This document shows positions 39,540 through 48,908 of a stretch of 64,000 nt of DNA, piece by piece. Position 1 is the first letter of the stretch. Each line of letters begins with the position of its first letter. Source of the DNA: Acanthaster planci (Eukaryota; Echinodermata; Asteroidea; Valvatida; Acanthasteridae); contig NW_019091404.1 in the NCBI RefSeq assembly GCF_001949145.1, positions 1,550,061-1,614,060 on the forward strand, in the 5' to 3' direction. The notes beneath the pieces were generated by a model. The model searched no databases. It was not told the DNA's origin and saw only the letters and a program-made list of their open reading frames with translations. The position numbers were made by a program, and so were the translations under genes.

Positions 39540-42500
39540 TCATGGCTTTTTTCCCAGCCAGCACATTACTTTTTAACACCACAAAACAAACGGTTATAAA
39601 TAAGGTTATTGACGAAATACAAACAAAGCAAAAAACACTCAAAAGAGATTTCCAAACATGATTTTATTCAAATGGCATATTGAGCTGTAATCATGTTCCT
39701 TTTTTGTGCATTTCAGCTTATGCTAGCACTTAATTCTTAGTAAAAATTGGGCAACGATTCCGAACTTTCAGATTTAAATTAGACACAATCTGAACACCTG
39801 TTAAATGCAAAGCTATATGATTTGTAGAGTGATGGCAAAGTTTCGAAATTAAATCAAAAGAATGATGTCTGAGGACAGATTTCTTTTTAAACCAGACCAA
39901 ATCTGTACTGAATAGCTTAGCGTGGAATAACTAGAGTTGGAAAGTCAAATTTTCATTGTATTTGCTAACACACTCGCTCGCTCCTTAAAGCTACACTTAA
40001 AGGAAACTGGTACTATATTTAAATCAACTTTTTCACTTAGTCTTATTTCAATTTAAGAAAAAAGAACACATATCATGACTGTACTTAAAAAGACCTTTAA
40101 AATGTAGTCAGATTAAATCTATTCACAAATTACACTTTCTCCAAACTGTCTTAACTAAGCCTGGCTGTACTGTTTTTATTTCATAAATTCTCTAAGTTAA
40201 GCAAACACCAACTTCTGATTTATTACAAGTTCTCACCAGATTCTAATATGAGTAAATCACTGACAAGTATTACACATGTGACAGCACTTTTAAAATGCAA
40301 CGTTTAATGTAACGGACCTTCATTTCATGGACTTTTAAGAGAATGTTAATATTCACTTCAAGCTTAGAGGTTAGTTCCTCTTGCTGGTGAGAGACTATTA
40401 TAAGGCACATTCCAAGATGAAAAAACATCACACGAACTAAATGAACTAATCAATTCATTTTAACTCAGTTAAATGCGACGGTAATTTTATGAGTAACAGA
40501 AATATTGGTTTAATCTTTTGGGTGGATTCATTTGAATCATTTCGGACAGTTCTGAACATAGCAAAATTGAGGAAAATTTCTGTCAGGAGAATAGACGCTG
40601 ATGACGTTCCGAAACGTAAGGCATGGAGAGCCTTATATTGAGATTGATGCACAGGTGGTGTACACTGCAAGAGGTGATCACAGCCAATTAGTGCTTCATT
40701 GTGCCAATAGAAAGGACTTAACTATGGTATTTCTGAATGATGATTAAATGTATGAATTAAAAAAAATAAATTTAAAATCAAATGAAACCTGATCAAAAAA
40801 ATAAAAGTAACAAACTATGAAAAGTGTTTAAGCAAATGAAAATTTTAACCTCCAACAAAATCGTGAGCCAATAAAAAACAAACAAAAGCTAGTTTTGATC
40901 AACTCAAAGTTAATCTAATTACAAGGGAAATTACATTTCCATGACAGGAAATTGAGTCTTTAAAAATGGCCAAAACTATCCTTGTGTCTGAAGCTATCTA
41001 CAGAGCAAAATATTTACAAAGATGTATCAACAGTTTCCAAATTTACAAGCAAATACAATGCATTAAAAAAAATTGAATGAACAGCTACACAGATGCAAAC
41101 TTTTCTATAGAGGCTTTGCATGGTAGCCATCTTTCAAGGCAGTTCTTTTGTTCCAGAAGGACATCTCCTTTGTGCATACCCGGTGGGACAAAAAGCACTG
41201 GCCTGCAAGATGGCAGCCATGCAAACCCTCTATTGCCTTGTTTGTAGACTACAGTGACAAAACTGAAAATTGGAGCGTATCAAAGTATTGTTAAAGGATT
41301 ACTATTGGCCATTCAACTCTTAATAATGAATAAAAAATGGGTCTTCCCCAAGAATGAAAAAAAATTTCTTTTTGTACCCGCAATTCATAAAAAGAGAACT
41401 CCTGTGCTTTGGAAGGAACTGTTTAGCACAACAGTTTTGGGGGTTTTGCATTACATGGAAAGATATATCCTGAAAACAAAAGCATTTTTGTGAAGACAAA
41501 GTCATCAAAAGAGACCACAGTTACAAAATATCTTGGGCATGAAAATATAACAACTCCATAAAAATAATCTAAACATCTCACTTCAAAACCACAGACCTGA
41601 AGTCCTCCAATGAGATCACTTGCAGTAGTCTAAATGAATTTCTAAATGCACTTCAAAGTTTCCGCTAAAAATTGTATATTTCACAGCAAAGCGCACCATA
41701 GCCATAAATGAGGTGATTTTTACTTGTTAATTCCAACACATACGAATAACAGGCACGCAAATCTTTGGTACAAGCATTTTTAATATGAAAACCACAGTAC
41801 TTTCTAGCTTGGAATACTATTTTCCTTTGTAGGCTTTTTCCTTTTTCACTCTTTATATCCACTGTTTTACCTATCAAAACCGCGCGCACACCCTAAGGGT
41901 GCACATTAGGAAATCCTGAGTTCTAAGGTACCAACTGCCATGCACGAGTCTACGTCCTTTTCCAATATTTTTGGCATGGGGTGGACATCAAAGCCATTAC
42001 TGCCTGCTAAAAGAAACTGCTGTGAAATGTGAATACAAACAAAACAACAGGAAGAAGTGCATTGGGCTTGGAATTACCGACTTGTAAATGCAAAGGGACT
42101 CTTCAGCCCGCCAATCCTAGAGATTCGCTGTCTACGAATACAGATCTGGAGAGGTTTCCTGTGCCTTTAAACTGAATTGCAAATTCTAACTTTTGGGAAA
42201 ACCACCTTTTACTGAGAGTTGTTGTCATGTTATCAAAAAATTTTCAAAATTAAAAATAATGAAAAGCCACTTCTGATTACCTTCAGTTCAATTTTACATC
42301 CTGCATAAAAAAAAATTAAAATGGCATTTTAAGATACATCTATTAAAAACCAAACAAAAAGCCAAAGCTTGATGATACCTTGAAGAAATATGTTAGCCTT
42401 CTTTAACCCTTACTGCCAAGCATATTGTTTGGCTTACACTACACAGTACTACAAAATACTAAGTAATAGCCTGAGCCTGAAGGACCTAGCGCCACAGATT

Positions 42501-43448
42501 ACTACTTCTGGCTAGGTTACTTCCATTGTTACTTGTACAGAGAACAATACAATGCATTCATACCGGTATTGCCACAGCACTGTATGGTACACTGTCTTAT
42601 CTACTGTATGTTATGGCTTCACAGAACAATAAAGTCATGTCCTCTTACCAGGGACAGGACTGAATATGACATCGTACTATAACTAGTAATTTGTAGTATT
42701 ATATAGGGTTGGGGTTAAAAGGTATCTCCAAGCAATGTAGGAACTACATGTACACCAATAACCTGAATGCAGGACCCACGACAGGTGTCTCTGAGGTACA
42801 TTTGAGTACATTTGAGCCAAACCCTTAGCCATTGCTTAGGTCTGTTAGGAATTTTCCTGCACCCCAGGAAATCCTAGGAAATCTATGGCACAATCTTCCG
42901 ATGGAAATCAATTGGAATCAGTGGTATTCAGTAGAAATCAAGCCCCAGTAGAATATGGTAGTACTCCCCTCAGCTTAACTATTTACAGCACCAAAGTTGC
43001 ACCGAACAAATGGCATGCTTTTTTGAGAGTAAACCTAACCTCAAGAGTGTCTGAAAAGAATATTGAAATTTGCTGATTCCAGACTTTTAGATTTAAACTA
43101 CATGAGTGTCAAGGAACCAGTGGAAGAGAGGTCTAACTGAGGCTTTGCATGGCAGCCATCTTATAGGACTTTTTTTTGTTCAAAAGGGTATGCACAAAGG
43201 CGGTTTCACTGTGGAATGAAGGAACTGCCCTACAAGATGGCTACCAAGCAAAGCTTATCTTTTTTTTTTGCGTTTACAAGCAAAGATTGAACACTGCCCT
43301 GTATCTTCCATGTAAGCACTCCCATCTCTTGGCAAACTGTAAAAGTTGTGAACTGCCCAAATCCAATGCTTAACTCTAACACTCTTAGCCTTGGTGGGGT
43401 TCGATAAAAGACTACAAACTTCTCAGTATGGTATACTTTCTTCTCTTT
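39540..43448 (-). other. Probable long 3' UTR / downstream region of the TMEM47-like gene
   Basis: This is an AT-rich stretch without a supportable exon on either strand. A minus-strand AATAAA at 39663-39668 is the furthest reasonable poly(A) signal before the LZIC 5' region; a 3' UTR reaching it would be about 3.8 kb. Nearer signals may exist. A piggyBac-type MITE is inserted at 42403-42718. Confidence 0.35.
42403..42718. mobile_element. piggyBac-type MITE (TTAA-flanked), copy 2
   Basis: The body 42407-42714 (308 bases) begins CCCTTACTG and ends TTGGGG, flanked by TTAA on both sides. The interior closely matches the copy at 27.7 kb in the same orientation (GAGCCTGAAGGACCTAGCGC, ATTACTACTTCTGGCTAGGT, TTACTTGTACAGAGAACAAT). 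Its ends have diverged more than those of copy 1. It is non-coding. Confidence 0.75.
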
Positions 43449-43654
43449 TCACTGGTAGTACGTCTTCTCGCTGTAATAGATCTCCTGCTTGTCAGGGGCA
43501 AAGACGAGCAGTATTCCGGACGCCACTTGGAGGAGGAATGCCCCCCAGCCCAGGCCGTAGCCCCAGGCCAGCTCCCAGTTGCTCCTGTTTAGCAGGGTCT
43601 CCTGCTGGACTGACATGACCGGGAAAAGGGCCAAGGTGACCAGCATGAAGACGG
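43449..43654 (-). CDS. TMEM47-like exon 4 (TM3 end, loop 2, TM4, C-terminus)
   Basis: The acceptor TCACCTTGCAG precedes 43654 and the stop TGA is at 43451-43449. It encodes VFMLVTLALFPVMSVQQETL, WGYGLGWGAFLLQVASGILL and the short tail DKQEIYYSEKTYYQ. Confidence 0.9.
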
Positions 43655-46252
43655 CTGCAAGGTGAAGAAAGCAGAAAGGGATGGAAAAAAGACTCAATTG
43701 AGGCTATGTTTCATTTCTTGGGGTCATACGAATGCTAGTCAATTCGTACGCATGCCAACTCGTACGCACCATTTCGTACGCCGACCAACTTGTACGCCTG
43801 CCAACTTGTATTCCTACTATTTTGTACATCAACCAACTCTTAAGCCGACCGACTAATACGCCAACCAACTCGTAAGCCAAACGAGTGATCAAACTAGGAA
43901 TACATTCAGCTTTCTGCTCGGAGACGTTGAAAGTGGTATTCTTGCAAAAGATATTTGATGCGAGAGTTCCAGGTAGCTTTTCATCCAAAGCGACCTGGAC
44001 TGCCAAAAAAAAAATACAGTGGGATTTTGAAGAACGTTTTATGTACTTAGGCAAATCTTCTTTCTTAATTATTATTTTGAGATATTTTTGGTGGTACATG
44101 TATTTCAACTGTCAGCTTTATTTCAGATTCATTGATTTCCTAGCCACAAACAGCTTCAATTTCTTCAATGCATCTCTTCTGAAAAAGTGTTGCTCTGAAA
44201 AGAGCCACTGAGGTTTGTGTTTGGGGTTCTCGATTTCACAAAGGTGTGGCAACTCAGCAGCTGGAAATAGAACTAAGCTGCAGATATCTTAGGTTGAGGA
44301 ACTCATTATGTCGCGTAATGACTTCTGCTCTGTGAGATCGCTAAATGTGAGTTGGTCAGTGTACGAGTAGGTTTGCGTACGAGTTGGGTTGGTGTATGAG
44401 TTGACCAATCTGTGTACGAGTTGGTCAGTGTACAAGTTGGCACACATACAAGTTGACCTGTTACCGGGCATACAATAATTATATGATGCCTCACGAGCGA
44501 ATTTGGGATAAGCGGTCTCAAGTGCTTTGACCCCAGGAGGCTACTCACAGTAGCAGAGATATTTGCCGAGTTTAGCAAATGCTCGTTTGACGGAAGATTC
44601 AGGTTATCAGCTGAAATTTCCTGCAGACTTCAACACATTGAAACTGGTTCACTGCTATATGTTCCAAGCATTCCTGTGATGTTTCATTTCAGTATCTTTC
44701 AAATTTTTTAAAAACCTTCTTGTAACATTGAACGGAGTACCCTGGGACACAAAATGTAACTCCAGTGTCAGCCCCCAACTCAGTCTGTGTCCAAAGTGAA
44801 AGTGGACGGAATGACCATTTAAAATGAAGGACTTGCTCCAAATTCCCATTGGAATGCATTACCCCGAAAGTGCCCGTTTCAGTTACTTAGAGGGACTGAG
44901 AGCTCATCTGAACTTTCTTACCGGCCACAAACTGCAGGACGCCAGCAATTTTGTACAAGTTGGCAAAGCGTTTCCCCTTGAAGAGTGCAATGATTGCCAA
45001 GACGAGGCCGATGACGGTGAGAAGGAGGGCCATTATTGTCAACGCCTGGCATGCTGACAGCCAGCCTACAGGAGGAAAACAAGGTCAAATATGAGTCCTG
45101 AGCGTGACCAGGAGAGGGAACAACTTTCTCAGCAACGGCAGCTCCTTCGGTGGTGACTACGTTTCACTGGTTCACGAACAGCTATGAAATGCATGTGTTG
45201 TAGTGGCTTAGCTACCAACACAAATGAACACTCCCTACCAACATGGCTCTTTTCAACCAATGAGGGGGTGCTTCTGCTCAGGGCCAATAGTTGTGTACAG
45301 TTGACTCTCAATACAATATAGAGATGCTATGTTATAACAAAAATACTACAACAACAAACTCAAATTTGTCCCTTGCCTATGACAGGTGCGCCTTGGCATT
45401 TAATGTCCGAAGGCGTCTGAGTAGCTGGCAGTCCAGAAGGAAGGGTAGGAATAATCCGGGTTCCATTGTAGCATTCGTTCCACAAGCCCTGGTGGAAACC
45501 GGCCGCAGTGATCCATGTCTACGCAGGGGAGAGGGGGAAAAAAAAAAAGCACTCAATTAAGCCAAGAAACCATTTCCGAATTTTGAATGCAATTCCCACT
45601 TGGCATTTTCTCAAAGATTTCAAGTGGGAACTACATTGTTTATTTGGTGTCAATGATTTTTTTGGTTTAGTGAGCATTTGGAAAGAATGAGTTATTATAT
45701 TCATCGAAAACATGTCAAACTGTCTAGAAAAAATACTTTCAGAGAAGAAGCCACTCGCTAGCAGAACATTAAGCTCTGGTGGCAATTTTCTAGTCTGGCT
45801 TGTGCCAGCATCATATCATAACTTAAAAATAATGTTTGAATATGAACATGACAGTAGTAGTTTAGCTTTTAGGGTTACATGAAATACAGGAAAAATTCAG
45901 TCTACTGCCTCTGCATGCATGAAGCCTAATGTAGGCCTACAACTTGTATTGTAAGCCTACATCATTATGTTAGACCTAGCCTGCATTAGCAGTGAAACTC
46001 TATAGAAGTAGGCCTGCTTAAGTTTTATGATTAGCCAGAAAGTTGACTTTGTCCTTCTCAGATAGGCCTAAGTTTAATTTTTTTCTTCTTTTAAAGACCA
46101 TATTCAACAATGACAACTACTGCTTTACGCACATTGTTTGCCAAAACGGCGATCATAACAGCCACGCAAATCACTATAAGAATCACAGCGATGACTTTGA
46201 AGGGACGCACGACCTGCGTCGAGGATGTCACCACCGTCGTCGAGTCGTCCAT
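43449..46252 (-). CDS. TMEM47-like tetraspan protein (PMP22/EMP/claudin superfamily), complete
   Basis: Four coding exons (46133-46252, 45377-45518, 44922-45065, 43449-43654) join in phase to 203 codons. Family members are four-pass membrane proteins of cell junctions; TMEM47 has been placed at adherens junctions. The predicted protein has a short cytosolic N-terminus and four hydrophobic segments at about residues 18-38, 95-116, 125-147 and 166-187. The first extracellular loop carries the superfamily signature: W42, GLW at 51-53, C56 and C81. Possible N-glycosylation sites are N39 and N58. The last segment reads WELAWGYGLGWGAFLLQ, very like the FNWGYGLAWGATI of vertebrate TMEM47, and the tail is tyrosine-rich, also as in TMEM47. 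Intron 2 uses a GC donor. It could instead be an invertebrate claudin-like paralogue; the superfamily is secure, the exact orthology less so. Confidence 0.85.
43738..43885. repeat. Minisatellite-like array, CCAACTCGTACGC unit (orientation 1)
   Basis: About eight degenerate copies of an approximately 18-20-base unit containing CCAACTCGTACGC are visible in the last intron of the TMEM47-like gene. The same unit recurs inverted at 44346-44460. Confidence 0.7.
44346..44460. repeat. Minisatellite-like array, GTACGAGTTGG unit (orientation 2, inverted)
   Basis: Repeats of GTACGAGTTGGTCAGT and close variants, the reverse complement of the unit at 43738-43885. The two arrays face each other across about 460 bases, so they may be the inverted ends of one transposon-like element of about 725 bases. 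Confidence 0.7.
44922..45065 (-). CDS. TMEM47-like exon 3 (TM2, start of TM3)
   Basis: The acceptor TCCTGTAG and donor GGCCG|GTAAGA bound 144 bases encoding WLSACQALTIMALLLTVIGL, VLAIIALFKG and KRFANLYKIAGVLQFVA. The phase needs one base from the preceding exon. Confidence 0.88.
45377..45518 (-). CDS. TMEM47-like exon 2 (first extracellular loop)
   Basis: The acceptor CCTGCGTAG precedes 45518. It encodes TWITAAGFHQGLWNECYNGT and continues to IKCQGAPVI, the W-GLW-C-C signature loop. The only splice that keeps the downstream exon in frame is ATAG|GCAAGG, a GC donor: the GT site three codons earlier would lead to a stop, and reading on gives TGA shortly after. Confidence 0.82.
46133..46252 (-). 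CDS. TMEM47-like exon 1 (N-terminus, TM1)
   Basis: The ATG at 46252 opens MDDSTTVVTSSTQVVRPFKV and then the hydrophobic IAVILIVICVAVMIAVLANN. The donor AACAAT|GTGCGT is weaker than average, but it is the site that places W42 right after TM1, as in TMEM47 and claudins. Phase 0 out. Confidence 0.75.
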
Positions 46253-47131
46253 GGCTAGGCGTTGAATTTTCGCGATTAGTCCAGTCGGTGAACACGATCA
46301 GTCCTTTCTATGGGGCACACACATGCCTCTCTGGGCGGCAACAGAAGCTGTCAGGCGAAAGCCGAGGTAAATTTCGAGAAAATGGAGTTACTTGTTTGCT
46401 GAATTTGTACAACATTCCATTCCCGTGTGCTGTCAAATTTCCGTCTAAATTCACGTCTTTGAGCTGGGGTCAAATAGGTCAATGCAAACAATTTTGCGGG
46501 TAGCGTCACTGGTTTTCGTATTTTTAAGATAGATTTCTGCACAAAAATGCCGGGTACCCGTCAATGACAATTGGAGCGGTGAGATTGTCTAGAGGGCGGT
46601 ATATGAAGTTTACGATTGACTTTTTTGGTACTACGCGGTGCTTGTTTGCTTTGACCCAGGGACATCAGTGAAACTTGGTTTTATAATGATTTTTGTTTGA
46701 TAAATTGCTGTTTGTAAAAAATGCATTAATGAAAACAGAGTTATAGACCACAAGAAGTTACATGCGGATTTCTCGAAGTTTCAAATAATGAACAAGTTGT
46801 GACAAAGTGGCATTTTATAGGCAGTATTTTGTTGACGGCAATGTGGATACTGAACTGTGGCACTGAGTTTACTTCAAGATCTTTAATCATGGACAGCTGA
46901 AGTACTGAGATGGGAGAAGGGGTGGAATTTCATTTCATTTATGTTGCAGGATATACTTGACCGTATAGATGCAAAAAGAAACACGGTTTCTGCCGAGGGG
47001 CTCTTCACCCGAGTAGGAAACACTAAAACCATAAGCCCAGAGGAAGAATTGTTCATGAGTAAAATTATAGCAAATCCTAATTGAATATAACGAGTAAAAC
47101 AGTCACATCACAAAATTGGGAAATAAAGGGG

Positions 47132-47398
47132 TTGGGGCGCGGGTTAGCGTAGCGGTTCTTTCCTCGCTTTGCATCAATGAGGCCCAGGTCTAGGCTTGAT
47201 TTGATTTCCAGTCATAGTACTCGATTGCTCTCGCAGGTTTTCCCTAGATCATACTCCGGTTTCCTCCTGCCTCTAAAACTGGACCTTCTTCTTAAGTCCG
47301 TAATATGATGCTGATTAATAAAGGTTATGAATAAACGTGTAGCAAATAGCCTGAGTAGCTGAAAGCGCCATCAAACAAACAATATGCGGACAGGGTTT
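47132..47398 (+). mobile_element. tRNA-derived SINE
   Basis: The head GGCGCGGGTTAGCGTAGCGG contains a good polymerase III A box (TAGCGTAGCGG, about 47145-47155), and a degenerate B box (GGCTTGATTTG) follows about 40 bases later, as in tRNA genes. The body holds CTCGCAGGTTTTCCCTAGAT then CTCCGGTTTCCTCCTGCCTC, a central sequence style I associate with invertebrate SINEs. The tail carries GAAAGCGCCATCAAACAAAC. It cannot be a functional tRNA because the cloverleaf is not kept. Confidence 0.65.
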
Positions 47399-47791
47399 TT
47401 AAATACCGTTGGCAACTATCAAATCGAAACCTAACTTATTCATGATTGCCACCTTCTGATGTGACTGAGACTCAAGGTGCCTGGATCTGACATCCGATCC
47501 TGGTACATGTATAAACTTTATCAATAGCCTTTGTCAAAGTTCAATGTGCCAAAATCGAAACGTCAGGCCTTTTTATTTAATATATTTATTTGGTATTTTC
47601 TGGTCACTCCAATACAGGGCCTTCGTTGAACGCCCTTCCAGAGGACATGTATTGTTATTTAGATTTAATAACAATGATTGCACAAAAGGTTTACTCAAGC
47701 CTATCCTAGGCTAGAAGAAGAAAAATGCCCCCTAACGTGACGTCATACGCAGGCCCTCATAATAAGAATCCCCAGTAGTGTATCAGTCGCC

Positions 47792-48318
47792 GTTTTTGTG
47801 TTCTTAAAGAGCATCCTCCAAGGAAACATGTTTTCTCTAATTTCATCTGTTTGAAATAAAAATTGAAGCATTCAAATCAAACACAGTGTCATTTCTCTCC
47901 AGAGCTCAACTACAACAAGCTAAAAAGGTTTTTTTCTTCTGTTTATGCCAAGATGCGAATTCTGCATGTAGATCGCGTCATTCGGAGAGAACGAGGGGAA
48001 CCCTCCCCTTGAGTATGTTCGTAGTGGATACATCCTTGTGCATGCTAAACAACATGCATTGTTTGCGGCACTCACGAGGGTTTATCCACTGCTAACAGAG
48101 GGCGAGGGTTCACCTCGTTTTCTCCGAATGACGCAATCTTAAGTTAGAATTCGTATCTAGTTGGCATGAACAGGAAAAAGCCCTTTTTAGCTTGTTATAG
48201 TTGAGCTCTGAAGAAATATGACACTGCGTTCGATTTGGACACTTCCATATTTATTTGACAAGATAAAATCAGAGAAAACATGTTTTCCTTAGAGCTGCTC
48301 TTTAAAACAGAAAAAAAC
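47792..48318. mobile_element. Long foldback element, 527 bp with almost no loop
   Basis: The left half and the reverse complement of the right half are co-linear over the full length, about 263 bases per arm with the centre near 48055. Shared blocks include AACATGTTTTCTCT, CAGAGCTCAACTA, ACAAGCTAAAAAGG, GCGTCATTCGGAGA and AACGAGG. Divergence between the arms is visible but moderate. There is no coding frame; it is a foldback-type MITE, or an inverted duplication. It lies just upstream of the CpG-rich block taken as the kinase promoter. Confidence 0.75.
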
Positions 48319-48429
48319 ATGGACCAATCAATCAGAATAGCCCCCTCTAGCACGATGTACGACAATCTACAACGTCTCTTTCTGTCCTCCTCTGTCCCCC
48401 TTGGGATGCAATAGGAGCACATACTGTGA

Positions 48430-48908
48430 TGCAGCGGAACCAGACTGAACTAGCCCAGCAACACGCCCGCGCATCCATCGCGCGCTCCACGCACGCGCCG
48501 CACAGCCAGCCGTACCGTACCGTACGCCTTCGCACTTCCGGTATTTTCGCCATCTTTTTGATCGATCGATCCCGCTTGAGGGAGGGAAAGCGATTGACTC
48601 ACAAATTCCTTCCGTTTGGAGCGTTTCCGCAGAGTCATCCAGACCGCCAACGTCATCCTTGGATACCACTAGGATTTGGAGAATTTTTCCATGGGGTTCC
48701 TGTTGCCAGCGAGGATAAACTGAGGATAGTGGGGACAATTTGTCTGAGTTGACCCTCTGACGAAGACTTCACGGAGGTCAAAGTAAACAGCGTGACTGCC
48801 GGATATTTTACGCCGGTCAACAGGCCAGGCGCACCGGATCTTGAGTGGACACGCTACGCTATACGGACCAAGACAACCGCCTGACTTCTGAAAGAAAAGC
48901 ATTTATAA
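48430..48908 (+). promoter_or_regulatory. CpG-rich block: candidate promoter and non-coding first exon of the ACK-like kinase gene
   Basis: CpG dinucleotides are dense (for example CCGCGCATCCATCGCGCGCT and GCACGCGCCGCACAG), in contrast with the surrounding AT-rich DNA. On the plus strand a donor TATAA|GTAAGTGGG at 48908/48909 could end a 5' UTR exon that splices to the acceptor before the SAM exon at about 60778. The block could equally serve the divergent TMEM47-like gene, or both. No start site is readable. Confidence 0.4.

Larger units (their letters stand above)
46253..48430. other. Intergenic region between TMEM47-like gene and kinase promoter
   Basis: The two genes are divergent here. 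The part near 46.25 kb should contain the TMEM47-like 5' UTR and promoter. The rest contains a SINE (47132-47398) and a foldback element (47792-48318). No coding exon was supported. Confidence 0.55.

Noticed and set aside
43704-44211. Open frames of 134 and 108 codons in the TMEM47-like last intron
   Set aside because: They run through the CGTACGAGTTGG minisatellite arrays; no known domain.
47132-47220. Possible tRNA gene
   Set aside because: A and B box-like words are present but stems of a cloverleaf are not, and a SINE body follows.
48426-48752. 108-codon plus-strand frame in the CpG-rich block
   Set aside because: Long frames on several strands are expected in GC-rich DNA; no domain, and a non-coding first exon is the simpler reading.
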